23,425 bases of DNA from a virus. The notes below the pieces were generated by a model, which worked only from the letters and a program-made list of their open reading frames with translations, was not told where the DNA came from and searched no databases. The number at the start of each line of letters is the position of its first letter. Within the stretch, counting starts at the first letter, position 1. The DNA is taken from positions 1 to 23,425 of IMG/VR virus record IMGVR_UViG_3300001450_000322; one strand, given 5' to 3'. Both the position numbers and the translations under genes were made by a program. Shown in pieces: positions 1 through 9,500 of the stretch.

Positions 1-3000
1 GTGAACGAGTTGGTGGCTGAGACTGAGGACGTAATGAGCTTGATTTTTGACGATCCAAAGATCGATCCTTTCAGCACAAGCATGGAGACCATAAGACGGC
101 AGATACAAGATCGTACTGGATATGCTGATGAGTATCTGGACGAACAGCTTGCTAAAGAGAAACTTTCCGAAATTGACTTGAAAGCGATCTACAAAAATGT
201 GGAAATATATGTGCCATCTAAGGCTGGCACGCTCGAATTGGAGGAACCCAATAACTTTGCGCTGGAAGACCCACAGAATCCATATCAGGTAGTCATCCCT
301 GAAATCGTAGGGGGTATGAAGGGAACTACTGTGGTCCGAGGCAAATCCGAGCAGCAAGTAAAAGATCTAGCCGCTGAAGTAACATTTGACGCAGTAGAAA
401 AGGCAAGCGGAAAGTCAATAGATATGATGGCTGAGTTGCCACTTAGGCGCCCAGATCAGGCTGCGCCCGCCACCATACAAGTAATGATCGATGAGGTGAT
501 GTACCACAACGATGTACTGAGGAGCCAAGGCCACGACAGAACCCATCCTGAATGGATACACCACATCACATGGCAGAGTGGAGAACAAAGTGCAAAGCAG
601 TATGGCAAGAACAACAATGAACACACGCCTAACGCCACCCTACGATATGGTAAACTGCGTGATATATATGACGAAATATATCCAGAAGATGCAGGGTATG
701 CTTCCCACAAAACCATATTCGAATCTAACGACTCCGAGGCAATGGCATTGGTGATAACGAATCCAGGGGGATGGTCAAAACAATTTTTCGGTGATGGCCA
801 ATATCCTAGTGCATATTGGAAAAAGAAACGGATAAACGGACAAGTTGTGCTTGCCATGGATGGTGGAAAAGTTGTGCCACTTGCTAACTCTCCAGCACAC
901 GCCGGAACTGAACTCGTTGTGTTCGTTCCGACCGAGAAAGCGGCTGAAGGCTTTTACAATGAGCAGTTCGACAAAAGGAAGATTCCAGAGACCCTAAAAA
1001 ATCTGTTTGATAGTGAGCCTAATGATTTGGGCATGAAGAAGTTGGAAAATGTATCAATGCAGTTCTCTGATGGTGCATCCCATATCACTCGTCAAAAAAT
1101 GTTTAATAAAAAAGGTTTAGATTATGTTGAAAAAGGACTTGGACTCAAAGGCCATGTCGGTGACTTTGTTCACTATGAAGGTAGCGACTGGGTAGACAGC
1201 AAGGGTGCAACCAAACCCGAAGGTCAATTGTATGTACCGGATGATATGTTTGGTGTATTCAAAAACCTTGGTGTGACTATCCAAGAATATAAGCACAATA
1301 GTACTATGTCTGGACCAGAAAATGGCTTGCTAATGGTAGAAGCGCCCTGGGTAGGGGGTGAGAAGTCGTGGAGAAACTCTCTGGCCCCTATAGAGCAGAT
1401 GACTATGAAAGATTGGGAAGGGGCTCCGGGGGATCATCTCAAAAGGATGGACAGGAGAAGGCAGCAAGAGGTGTTACAGCTTGCCCAAGCTAATCCAATT
1501 ATGATGAACGCCCTTGAGCCTATTCATAGTGGTGGCCTGGGTCTACATCAAGCTGCGTTTGATGAGCGTGGTAGGTTGCGAGACCAGCCATGGTTTGACA
1601 CTGGTGAATGGATACCCACAGAAGGCGAACACGGAATATTTTACCGGCGTGGCATTAACCACTACCTAGAAGAATTCCAGAAGCATGTAAGAGCAGTACG
1701 ATCAGATTCAGGGAGTACGGAGTTCGTTGCTGCAGACGAGCCGTTTGAAATAGCTATAGAGGAAGGGGGAATGACAAGGCTCCGTCCTGGGTGGGAACAA
1801 TATTTCCAAAACAGAGTGTCTAGCGATGCGCACGATATATGGGAGATGAAGCAAAACGAACTGATCTTCCATGTCATAGCAGAAGCATATGAATGGCGGA
1901 GCCGTGGGCAAGTGGCCAACGTGTCGGAGCTAGACAATATATTATCCAGGGCGGAAAAACTCAGGACGCACCTTGAGCCGGTAGTAGGAGAACAGGGCAA
2001 GCAGATAAATGTGGCTGAGTGGTTTGACAGGCGAATTTTAGGACATCCACTGCTGAGGTTGTACAGCCTAGCAAAGGAGCACCCAGACAATCCATACTTC
2101 TCACGCGACCTCATGGATAAGGTCGGCGGAATGTCTTGGATATCTGAAGCCATAGACGATATGGTACATACAGCCGAGAACTGGACTGATTCTATGGCTC
2201 CGCCGAATACTGTGTCCCTTCATCTAATGGAAAGGCTTATGGGATACGCCTATGTTGAAGACGCTGGTGGTGGACTCCATCTCAAACTAGATAGCTATTA
2301 TGCACAGTTGTTTCACAGACAACCCAGTTATGATTTAGACTATGACCCAGAAGGTCATAGTTTGTGGCCTGGTCAATGGAAGACAAATGATCTTATAAGA
2401 AACACATTTCCGTTCAGTTCAACTGACTGGCAAGCGACAATAATGGACATGGGAGGTGGAGAGTATACCCCAAGAAAATATGAAGAGATTGTTGCCGGAC
2501 TCGACGATCCTCAATTTGCTCCTAACCCTGATGGTAACGGTAGTTACCAAATGTTCAACGATCATGGCCGTGCGAGATTTGAGGCGTATCGTGAGTATTT
2601 AGCGGTGAAGGATCCCGAACAATTGGCCGGAGAGTTAGCACTACGAGGCCAGGGCGCAGATCGACAGACCTTTGCAGAAGCAGACCATAAGGCGAGGGGT
2701 GGAAGTTTAGATGACTTTGTAGCATCGCCTGGACCCGCATTAGATCCTGAGATTGTAGCCAGAGATGGAGACTACAACGAAGCAGTACAATATGCGAGCA
2801 TCATGCGCCAAGTTCAACAATCTAGCCGAGACCCCTATGAAGCTCTATCAGAGAGTGGCTCAAAAGCAAGGATGGCCCCAGAGAACGATCCTGCGATAGG
2901 TCTCGGTGGGCCAGAGATAAATACTCCCGCTCAGTTGACACCTATGATTCAAGCTCTTCGGCAGCAACCTGTGTGGTCATCATCAATGAATCGTTATCTG

Positions 3001-6000
3001 GGAGACATGGAGCTTTTCAATCCATACGGAAATTATGAATCCGTAGTGGGAATAGCGGCCAATGGCGAAGTTATGGGTGAAATCCCTAATGGTGAGGTAG
3101 CGTTAGACCAGGAGAATTTGGGGCTAGGCTATGGACACGACAACTGGGCCGATGCGAATGGCGGCCCACTGTCGTTAAACCACAGGCCATTTGGCGAAAG
3201 ACAGGGGACTATTGCCGGAGAGGAAAGCACTATCGCCCTGAACCCTAGCAAGAATGCATTCGAGCAAGACCTGGTAGTGTCTGATCGTCCTCCGATAATG
3301 ACAGGGGGACCAGCAGAAGGCCACATAGATGAAAGCACAGTAGAGCGCCTTTCAGCCATATATCGTGCTGCTAAATACCCAGAAACGAAATCAGAAGCAT
3401 TGCGAAGAACAGACATTCCAGGACTCCAGAATAAACGCAGTGGCATGGCCCCCAACTACATCGAGAGTGGGCGAAGCATGGGTGAGTTGAATGACACCAG
3501 AGAGGTGCAAGAATGGTTACTAGAAAACCATCCTGAGATCTGGGAAGTTGAGACGCAGTCTGGTGGCATATCAGGGAATAACAGAACTGTGCATAGCAAA
3601 ACAACTGAGAAGTTAGCGGCCAGGGCGCTCAATCCTGGACATCAATCTATAGGCATTAAAAAGGATCTCACGGGCTCACGACCAGTGATTGGACATGTTG
3701 TTGATGGAACGAATCGGTCGCATGAGCCTAGCTGGGATCGATGGCATGCTGCGTGGCCATCGACTAAAGCACTTAGCACAGAACAAATAATGAACCAGTT
3801 GGCCTCAAGGGCAGGGCTTGATTTGATGCAAAATGCGAATCAGCGATTGAAGAGTGAACGGGGGCTGGGGTATCGTGGAGCCACCAAAGGAGTTGCCAAT
3901 GATTATGCCCTGCGTTCAGTCATCACAGCACTGCGCTATGATCCGAAGGTTGAAACCCTTGAAGATGCTATACGTCAAATTGCAGCACGCAAATCCATTG
4001 TCCCATCTGGATACATGGTCACGCTACCCAAAAGATACTTCCCCCATACAAGTGAGCAGTTCGATGAGTCTGGGTTCTTGGGCCACCCTGGACTTGCAGA
4101 AAGCATCCTAAAGCACGATGTGGATCTGCGTAGCTTGCCATGGGAGAAGCACGAAGCAGAACTGGAATCCGGGGGACTAAGCGCCGTACAAAATAATGTT
4201 GCCAACTTTGCAGATGTCGTAGATCAAATACGCCCTCTTTATAAACAATATATGAACAACGCCCGACAGGTATATGGGGACGCTTATGATCCTTCTTCGA
4301 TACAAGTGTGGAAAGTCAACAGCAGCAAGCCTCTCGTAGAAGGGTATGAGGATAGGTTCCCAATAGGCGAAGCTATTGGAGATAAGGCGGCGCTCAGTGA
4401 CGATCATCTGTCCTATGAGTTAGTCGGTGGGGGCAGCTTACAGGAGGCACATCATTTTAATCAGATGGTTCCGGATGGAAGTCAAGAGATGTTTGACCAT
4501 GAGTTGCAATCTGGCAACCCTCTGCTATATGCGATTGAAAAGGCAGCCAACGGCAACATAGAGTTCTCAGTGGCAATGTCTCAACATCGAAGCAATAGCC
4601 ACTCCATTCTGCCGGAAGAGATATACCAAAGCATGGCAAGAGAGAACATGAAAGTTGAACATCCATTGTTCTGGAACAATAGTGGCGATGGCCTACCCGA
4701 ACATATGGCGCGTTATGAAAAACAGTTGTTTGCGGAAAAGACACCTGTGAACCAGATAGAGGTATATTTGAAGGAGCAGCTAACGGCTACAGAGTATCTC
4801 GATCCAGAAGACCCATTGAGAGAATGGAGTGTGGGCGATGGCTTCAATGACGTTACAATGGCTTTCCCGGAGGAGATTTTTCCTGGCGGAGAGCTAGGTG
4901 ATCCAGCCTACTTCACAGCAGCACAAGCTTACTATGCGCTAGATCAATTGGCTCGTTTACAGGCGCTCAACCCCCAGATGCAAATATATAGGAGCGGTAA
5001 CGCTCCAGGGCAGTCTCGTAAAATATCCCCTGATGACCCCATGTCCGTAGTAGCGTTGAGTTACCAAAAAGGTGATCTATCTGCTGAGGTGAACACCTAC
5101 AGGCAGTGGTTGGAAGTAATGGGACCGGACATAACAAATCTGCTTCTAGCTCACCAGAAAGGCTGGAACCTCTATGATGGCAGCAAGTTTCGTGCTATAG
5201 ATGCATACCCCGGTGGTAATGGCGAAGGCTTCATCAAACAACCGCTAGAGGATCTCTCCTCAATACCCGAATACGTCAACAAGGTTTTAGCAGAGTTGGA
5301 CAAGCTAGAACCGCTAGATCATGTGGGGTCAAAACTGGGCGAGGTGAGTTCGACGGTCACAGACAGGCTGTACTATGTATTACAAAACTGGGAACAGGTG
5401 GTCGCAGAGCTTGGAGGTACAAATACTGGCATCAAGATCACCCCAGAGCTTGAGGCTAGGTACAGAGAAACGAAAGGGCGGCAACCTGATCTGTGGGGTA
5501 CAGGCATCTTGGCCCCTGGCGTATTAGAGGCCATGGGAGAAGAAGAGGAAGGCGATGAAGGTGGTGGGCTGACTGGACCAGCGGCACTGATTGCTGCAAT
5601 GGCTCTGAGTAGGGGCAAGTTCAAGGGTCGTAAGCCAAGTTCCACCAGGAAACCTAAACTCGCTGGGCCTCCAGGTGTAACTCCAACTCCAGGTGTAACT
5701 CCAAGTCTCGGTAAAACTGTAATGGAAAACCCTATCCCCAAGCGTGGTATCTTCCGAAAGGCTGGAAAGAAGACCAAGACGAGTCCTAGAGCTTCTGCAC
5801 ATGAGCGCAACAAACGTCTGACAGAGATAGAGGGAGCTTTAGACTATTTGGAACAACGGCCAGAGGCGAATCAGATCTGGACCCCAAACTCCAGACAGGT
5901 GTTTGATCGCACTGGGTTTGATCCGGACTATCGGATGCGACTCGGCGAGGACACTGTGAATCCATCTACCGGTCAGAAAAAACGCACAAAGAACATTGGG

Positions 6001-6915
6001 AAGATGGTAAGCAGCGATAGGATGCAAAATGTATTGGACAGACAGGTTCTGCTAGGTCTTCCAAGGGGCGGCCGAGGCTTCTACAATTTGGAGCCAATCA
6101 AAGCAGAAGTCGAAACCATGAACACGATCATGTCGTTTGATGATTTCGTAGCTGCTACCTCGGCGGCATCTGCTCAAAATCCAATCATGCAAGAATTGGC
6201 CGGTGGCTCTATACTGATGTATGCAACAGTAAACGACATCCCATATGAAGCTGCACGGGCGGCTATGATCGAGCAGTTCAAAGAGTTTCCTAGCATCCGA
6301 AGGCCAATGTTCAACGAAAATCATGGCCGGACATTCGATCAGTATTTACTCACTAAAGATATACAGCCAAAAAGTACAGCATCTGGCGGCCGTAAGATTC
6401 CAACCTATTTCAAAGCGAAGCTCGGTGAAGAGTCTGGAAAACGTGGAACTCTTGACACCCATATGCAGAAAGGCATTATTGGGCCTGTGGGCTATGAGGG
6501 TATGATTGAGGATCTTACCGGTCAAGAATACACAGACATAGAAAAGGCAGTGTACGCAAAAGGCTCAGAGCGTTTAGGGATCCAAAGCAACCAGTACCAA
6601 GCAGGGCAATGGATAGGCGCTGGACCAATGAGTGGGCTACAGTCACCACAGGGCGATTACGTCCAGCACACAGAGGACATGATCCTCTACTCAGCTATCG
6701 TGACAGGACACGACACATCACCCAAGGGGCTGAAGGAATATTTCAGGAAAGTTCTCGACGGAGAAACTTTCTTCGTGCCATGGTATAGACAGGGGTCACC
6801 CATAATGGAGGATGGCTCCTTGCATCCAGCGGTAAAGCTAATGCTAGCCGGTGTAGCTGCAGATGAGATAGCAGAACAGTATCCAGAAACCAAACAACTT
6901 AACGGAAGGTTATAG
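1..6915 (+). CDS. Giant probable virion-associated protein, 2304 aa, with a DUF7178-like C-terminal domain
   Basis: The frame opens with GTG at base 1, so the true start may lie before the window. I cannot assign most of the protein. It is soluble-looking, rich in Asp, Glu, Gly and Met, and I found no cysteine in 2304 residues. An acidic stretch (about 1846-1856) is followed by a short hydrophobic segment (about 1859-1869), a basic Ser/Lys/Pro-rich linker and two copies of the hexad PGVTP[TS] (1891-1902). The C-terminal part (about 2020-2220) contains FVAATSAASAQNP, then LDTHM at 2151-2155, then SERLG followed by QAGQW. I associate this order with a phage domain of the DUF7178 type, from memory. 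Its size and its place before the lysis genes suggest an internal or ejected virion protein, which is inference. The gene ends 2 nt before the next. Confidence 0.72.
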   Translation: MNELVAETEDVMSLIFDDPKIDPFSTSMETIRRQIQDRTGYADEYLDEQLAKEKLSEIDLKAIYKNVEIYVPSKAGTLELEEPNNFALEDPQNPYQVVIPEIVGGMKGTTVVRGKSEQQVKDLAAEVTFDAVEKASGKSIDMMAELPLRRPDQAAPATIQVMIDEVMYHNDVLRSQGHDRTHPEWIHHITWQSGEQSAKQYGKNNNEHTPNATLRYGKLRDIYDEIYPEDAGYASHKTIFESNDSEAMALVITNPGGWSKQFFGDGQYPSAYWKKKRINGQVVLAMDGGKVVPLANSPAHAGTELVVFVPTEKAAEGFYNEQFDKRKIPETLKNLFDSEPNDLGMKKLENVSMQFSDGASHITRQKMFNKKGLDYVEKGLGLKGHVGDFVHYEGSDWVDSKGATKPEGQLYVPDDMFGVFKNLGVTIQEYKHNSTMSGPENGLLMVEAPWVGGEKSWRNSLAPIEQMTMKDWEGAPGDHLKRMDRRRQQEVLQLAQANPIMMNALEPIHSGGLGLHQAAFDERGRLRDQPWFDTGEWIPTEGEHGIFYRRGINHYLEEFQKHVRAVRSDSGSTEFVAADEPFEIAIEEGGMTRLRPGWEQYFQNRVSSDAHDIWEMKQNELIFHVIAEAYEWRSRGQVANVSELDNILSRAEKLRTHLEPVVGEQGKQINVAEWFDRRILGHPLLRLYSLAKEHPDNPYFSRDLMDKVGGMSWISEAIDDMVHTAENWTDSMAPPNTVSLHLMERLMGYAYVEDAGGGLHLKLDSYYAQLFHRQPSYDLDYDPEGHSLWPGQWKTNDLIRNTFPFSSTDWQATIMDMGGGEYTPRKYEEIVAGLDDPQFAPNPDGNGSYQMFNDHGRARFEAYREYLAVKDPEQLAGELALRGQGADRQTFAEADHKARGGSLDDFVASPGPALDPEIVARDGDYNEAVQYASIMRQVQQSSRDPYEALSESGSKARMAPENDPAIGLGGPEINTPAQLTPMIQALRQQPVWSSSMNRYLGDMELFNPYGNYESVVGIAANGEVMGEIPNGEVALDQENLGLGYGHDNWADANGGPLSLNHRPFGERQGTIAGEESTIALNPSKNAFEQDLVVSDRPPIMTGGPAEGHIDESTVERLSAIYRAAKYPETKSEALRRTDIPGLQNKRSGMAPNYIESGRSMGELNDTREVQEWLLENHPEIWEVETQSGGISGNNRTVHSKTTEKLAARALNPGHQSIGIKKDLTGSRPVIGHVVDGTNRSHEPSWDRWHAAWPSTKALSTEQIMNQLASRAGLDLMQNANQRLKSERGLGYRGATKGVANDYALRSVITALRYDPKVETLEDAIRQIAARKSIVPSGYMVTLPKRYFPHTSEQFDESGFLGHPGLAESILKHDVDLRSLPWEKHEAELESGGLSAVQNNVANFADVVDQIRPLYKQYMNNARQVYGDAYDPSSIQVWKVNSSKPLVEGYEDRFPIGEAIGDKAALSDDHLSYELVGGGSLQEAHHFNQMVPDGSQEMFDHELQSGNPLLYAIEKAANGNIEFSVAMSQHRSNSHSILPEEIYQSMARENMKVEHPLFWNNSGDGLPEHMARYEKQLFAEKTPVNQIEVYLKEQLTATEYLDPEDPLREWSVGDGFNDVTMAFPEEIFPGGELGDPAYFTAAQAYYALDQLARLQALNPQMQIYRSGNAPGQSRKISPDDPMSVVALSYQKGDLSAEVNTYRQWLEVMGPDITNLLLAHQKGWNLYDGSKFRAIDAYPGGNGEGFIKQPLEDLSSIPEYVNKVLAELDKLEPLDHVGSKLGEVSSTVTDRLYYVLQNWEQVVAELGGTNTGIKITPELEARYRETKGRQPDLWGTGILAPGVLEAMGEEEEGDEGGGLTGPAALIAAMALSRGKFKGRKPSSTRKPKLAGPPGVTPTPGVTPSLGKTVMENPIPKRGIFRKAGKKTKTSPRASAHERNKRLTEIEGALDYLEQRPEANQIWTPNSRQVFDRTGFDPDYRMRLGEDTVNPSTGQKKRTKNIGKMVSSDRMQNVLDRQVLLGLPRGGRGFYNLEPIKAEVETMNTIMSFDDFVAATSAASAQNPIMQELAGGSILMYATVNDIPYEAARAAMIEQFKEFPSIRRPMFNENHGRTFDQYLLTKDIQPKSTASGGRKIPTYFKAKLGEESGKRGTLDTHMQKGIIGPVGYEGMIEDLTGQEYTDIEKAVYAKGSERLGIQSNQYQAGQWIGAGPMSGLQSPQGDYVQHTEDMILYSAIVTGHDTSPKGLKEYFRKVLDGETFFVPWYRQGSPIMEDGSLHPAVKLMLAGVAADEIAEQYPETKQLNGRL
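5671..5706 (+). repeat. Tandem 18-bp coding repeat (PGVTPT linker)
   Basis: CCAGGTGTAACTCCAA occurs at 5671-5686 and again at 5689-5704, a period of 18 bp, encoding two PGVTP[TS] hexads. It lies in a Pro/Lys/Ser-rich stretch separating the long N-terminal part from the C-terminal domain and looks like a flexible interdomain linker. Confidence 0.75.
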
Positions 6916-6917
6916 AC

Positions 6918-7226
6918 ATGAACATCACAGACGTTATGCAAGCTGTGGTGCCATCAGCCAAGGGGCTAACACTAGTTACAACCATGACCGCAGGTGCTTT
7001 TATGGCTGGAGTGGGTGCAGTACTCGGCTGGGGCGATTACAGTGGGCTACCGGCTAAGGTTTCGGCCTTAGAAGAACGAAGCATCCGAGCCGATTCAACA
7101 ATACAATATTTGACTGAAGGTCTAGAGGAGGCCAGAGAGGAAAGACAGAACATCCTCTGCCTGGTCAGGCTCACCGCTACCGGTGAAGTTCTCAGTCCAC
7201 TGGAGGTTACCGAAAGATGTCCTTAA
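6918..7226 (+). CDS. Small membrane-anchored coiled-coil protein, possible lysis accessory
   Basis: 102 aa. An N-terminal hydrophobic segment at about residues 16-40 (Gly/Ala/Val-rich, ending near LGWGDY) is followed by a charged helix at about 46-75 (SALEERS to EEAREER) with heptad-like spacing. Two cysteines lie in the C-terminal tail (ILCLVR and the final ERCP). GGAAGG lies just upstream of the ATG, and the end overlaps the holin gene by 10 bp. The position directly before the holin suggests a role in lysis or membrane association. One TM plus a coiled coil would also fit a spanin-like or minor structural role, so no function is assigned. Confidence 0.7.
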   Translation: MNITDVMQAVVPSAKGLTLVTTMTAGAFMAGVGAVLGWGDYSGLPAKVSALEERSIRADSTIQYLTEGLEEAREERQNILCLVRLTATGEVLSPLEVTERCP

Positions 7227-7633
7227 CAGGCCCGTTAGGATTCATATCAAAGCTCATCCAGCCAGTCACCGAACTGGTGGACAAATTACATACAAGCGAT
7301 GATGAGAGATTAGAAGCGAAGTCGGTGCTGCTCAACATGCAGACAGCTTTGATGACGCAGACTCTCGATTATGAGAAGCAAATTGCTAACGCTCAACGAG
7401 ACATTATCGTGGCAGAGTCCACTGCCAACTCATGGCTCACACGCACATGGCGCCCCATCACTATGCTGACCTTTGTTGCGCTGATTGTCATCAGCCAATT
7501 TACAGGAATGGAGATTCCACCGGATCTATGGTTCGTTGTGAAGCTCGGACTAGGTGGATACCTGGGTGGCCGATCAGTTGAAAAATCTGTGGGCAGTATC
7601 GTTCAGGTAATGAAATCCAAGGAGCAAGTATAA
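7217..7633 (+). CDS. Holin, GTA_holin_3TM type
   Basis: 138 aa. An amphipathic N-terminal part is followed by a Gln/Lys-rich helix (about 40-66), then ESTANSWLTRTWRP, the Glu plus W-R-P signature I know from the GTA-release holin family, then hydrophobic segments at about 81-97 and 104-119. Holins of this type permeabilise the inner membrane so that the endolysin can reach the cell wall. It is coupled by a TAATG overlap to the M15 peptidase gene, the expected partner, and overlaps the preceding membrane-protein gene. The length suits the family. Confidence 0.82.
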   Translation: MSLTGPLGFISKLIQPVTELVDKLHTSDDERLEAKSVLLNMQTALMTQTLDYEKQIANAQRDIIVAESTANSWLTRTWRPITMLTFVALIVISQFTGMEIPPDLWFVVKLGLGGYLGGRSVEKSVGSIVQVMKSKEQV

Positions 7634-8103
7634 TGTACGAATGGCCAGGTGGGTTCAGGCTGACCTACTTCAGCCCCAATGAGTTTGACCGCCCAGAGTT
7701 GATGGACAGGGATTTCTTGTTGTCCCTGGATAGGCTGAGAGAGCGATGTAAGTTCCCGCTAACCATTAACGATGACGCCCGAAACACTGAGGACTTAGAG
7801 AGAATCTACGCAAAAGAAATCCTGAAAGGCGAGAGCTATCCGAAGACCTCTAGTCATTTGCACATGGGAGCCACAGCAGTCAGGGCTGTAGACATCGAAC
7901 CAGCACTGCCCAAGTCAGGAGACGGTAGTGACCTACCTTTAGAGCAGAGGGAACTGGAGCTTACATACCAGATTCTACATATGTGGAAGGAAGGAAGGTG
8001 GCCGAAGTTGGGTCTCGGTATTGAGACGGGCCACTGGCACATTGATGACACCCCAAGATTGGGGTCCAAACGCCCAGCATTCTGGGTAGCAGTTTCACGT
8101 TAA
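7633..8103 (+). CDS. Peptidase M15-type endolysin
   Basis: 156 aa. The zinc-peptidase pattern is visible as SSHLHMGA (73-80), RAVDI with Asp87, and GHWHID at 134-139. These match the His, Asp and C-terminal WHxD ligand layout of M15 (D-Ala-D-Ala or L-Ala-D-Glu peptidase-like) proteins. In phages this family cleaves peptidoglycan cross-links at lysis or is carried in the tail. AAGGAGC precedes the start, and the ATG overlaps the holin stop, so the two are likely co-translated. There is no signal peptide, consistent with holin-dependent release. A virion-associated wall hydrolase is the alternative, but the holin pairing favours lysis. Confidence 0.85.
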   Translation: MYEWPGGFRLTYFSPNEFDRPELMDRDFLLSLDRLRERCKFPLTINDDARNTEDLERIYAKEILKGESYPKTSSHLHMGATAVRAVDIEPALPKSGDGSDLPLEQRELELTYQILHMWKEGRWPKLGLGIETGHWHIDDTPRLGSKRPAFWVAVSR

Positions 8104-8117
8104 AAAAAGGAAGCATT

Positions 8118-8177
8118 ATGCCTAAGAAGAAAACGAAATCCGGTAAGATCAAGACCATGCCATATCCAAGGAAGTAG
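8118..8177 (+). CDS. 19-aa highly basic mini-protein
   Basis: ATG at 8118 opens MPKKKTKSGKIKTMPYPRK and stops at TAG 8175-8177. An A-rich stretch with AAAGG lies 8 nt upstream, a reasonable ribosome binding site for so short a frame. Nine of 19 residues are Lys or Arg. Very short Lys/Gly-rich peptides are common in environmental phage genomes. It could bind nucleic acid or be condensed with DNA, or the frame may be fortuitous. Evidence is limited to start, stop, Shine-Dalgarno and composition. Confidence 0.4.
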   Translation: MPKKKTKSGKIKTMPYPRK

Positions 8178-8198
8178 GAGATATGATTTAGTAGCTTA

Positions 8199-9500
8199 AT
8201 GGCTAGACAAAATGCATGGACCGAGGCTGAAGATAAATTTCTGCGAGATTGTGTTAAGCGAGGGTTAAAAAACCCACAGATCGTCATTGCCTTTGGGTCG
8301 AAATTTGGCCCAGAAAAACGAGGCAAGGCAGCGATCACCAAGCGTCGTTCAGATACCTGTAGTGATATTCCTACCTTGAGAGGAAGTGGTTATCTGGTGC
8401 CGGAGATGGTCAAGCCGGACGAAGATGTCCATGTCAATGTCGCTGATGGCGAAGAGACGGGTAAGGTTCATGTGCTGGCAAGTCGTAGCATCAAAAATCC
8501 TGAAATGCTTTTTGAGAAGTCCGGTTTAGATCCGGAGAAATGGGAGCTTGTCCCCGGTGAACATACAATTAAAAAGTGGGATGTTCCCATGCGTATCAAG
8601 GAAGAGCCATTGGTCATCCCATGCTGGTATGTTGCCATCAAGGTTCGCTTGAAATATGAACACACAATGTTGCCAATTCCTATTGTGTTTGAGATGCCGA
8701 CACGCGCAAAGAACATAAAATCTGTGCATCGTAGTATTACCACTAGCGTACACTTTTCCGACGTACACTTCCCACATCAAAGCACTGAGTCTGTCGAGAT
8801 CCTCTATCAAATTCTAGACGATCTAGAGGATGTAGAGTTCGTAGCAGACCAGGGAGACACGCTCGACTGTCAAGAAATCTCTGCCTTTCCTAAAGATCCG
8901 GAGAAAAGAATTAGCCTCAAGGAAGAGGTCATTATGGGGGCAGAACATTTTGCTACTGTTTCCCAGTTAGTTCCCAATGCCGAAAAGATATGGTGTGAAG
9001 GCAACCATGAGGATCGGCTGCGAAGACTAATATGGAGTCTAGCAGACAAGCGACAAGCTGGAGAGATACTAGCGTTGGACTCAATCAGGCAAGCTTTACA
9101 ATGGGGGAGTATGCTAGGGCTTGATAGCCTTGGCTGGGAATCGATACCCTATCCGAAGCATCACCTCTTGAACAACCGATTGATTGTTTGTCATGGCGAA
9201 GTTGCCAGACAAGGAAGTGGGCAAAGTGCTAAAGCCGAACTGAAGAAGTTCTCCAAGAGTGGTATATCAGGGCATACTCACAGAGTGGAGTATTATGGAG
9301 AACGAACTTACGATGGAAGCATTGGATGGTGGGGGTTAGGATGTCTCTGCGACATTACTAATGTTCAGTACACCAATCATCCTAACTGGCAACAGGGGTT
9401 TGCTGTGGTGAACTGGAGTCCAGACAAAAAGACCTACAGTGTAGAGAGGGTTCGCATTCACGATGGCAAGGCAATCTTTCGTGGCAAAACTTATGGATAA
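8199..9500 (+). CDS. Calcineurin-like metallophosphoesterase with N-terminal Myb/SANT-like helices
   Basis: 433 aa. Residues 1-50 (WTEAEDKFLRD, then a basic helix) resemble a SANT/Myb-like DNA-binding segment. A middle part (about 98-170) with WELVPG and KWDVPM is a lead-in that I have seen in phage metallophosphoesterases. The catalytic part shows all five calcineurin-type motifs: DVH 188-190, GDTLD 219-223, GNHE 268-271, CHGE 331-334 and GHTH 358-361. Such enzymes bind two metal ions and hydrolyse phosphodiesters; the substrate here (nucleic acid or nucleotide) is unknown. The nearest AGGAG is 18 nt from the ATG, so the start is less certain than the function. The stop lies at the base of the hairpin that ends the opposing transcript. 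Confidence 0.87.
   Translation: MARQNAWTEAEDKFLRDCVKRGLKNPQIVIAFGSKFGPEKRGKAAITKRRSDTCSDIPTLRGSGYLVPEMVKPDEDVHVNVADGEETGKVHVLASRSIKNPEMLFEKSGLDPEKWELVPGEHTIKKWDVPMRIKEEPLVIPCWYVAIKVRLKYEHTMLPIPIVFEMPTRAKNIKSVHRSITTSVHFSDVHFPHQSTESVEILYQILDDLEDVEFVADQGDTLDCQEISAFPKDPEKRISLKEEVIMGAEHFATVSQLVPNAEKIWCEGNHEDRLRRLIWSLADKRQAGEILALDSIRQALQWGSMLGLDSLGWESIPYPKHHLLNNRLIVCHGEVARQGSGQSAKAELKKFSKSGISGHTHRVEYYGERTYDGSIGWWGLGCLCDITNVQYTNHPNWQQGFAVVNWSPDKKTYSVERVRIHDGKAIFRGKTYG

Noticed and set aside
456-857. Leftward 133-aa frame inside the giant gene
   Set aside because: Cys- and Ser-rich shadow of the opposite strand, without start signals or motif.
1-6915. N4-type virion RNA polymerase
   Set aside because: Size and lack of Cys prompted the idea, but I could not find the T7-like polymerase motifs in the translation.
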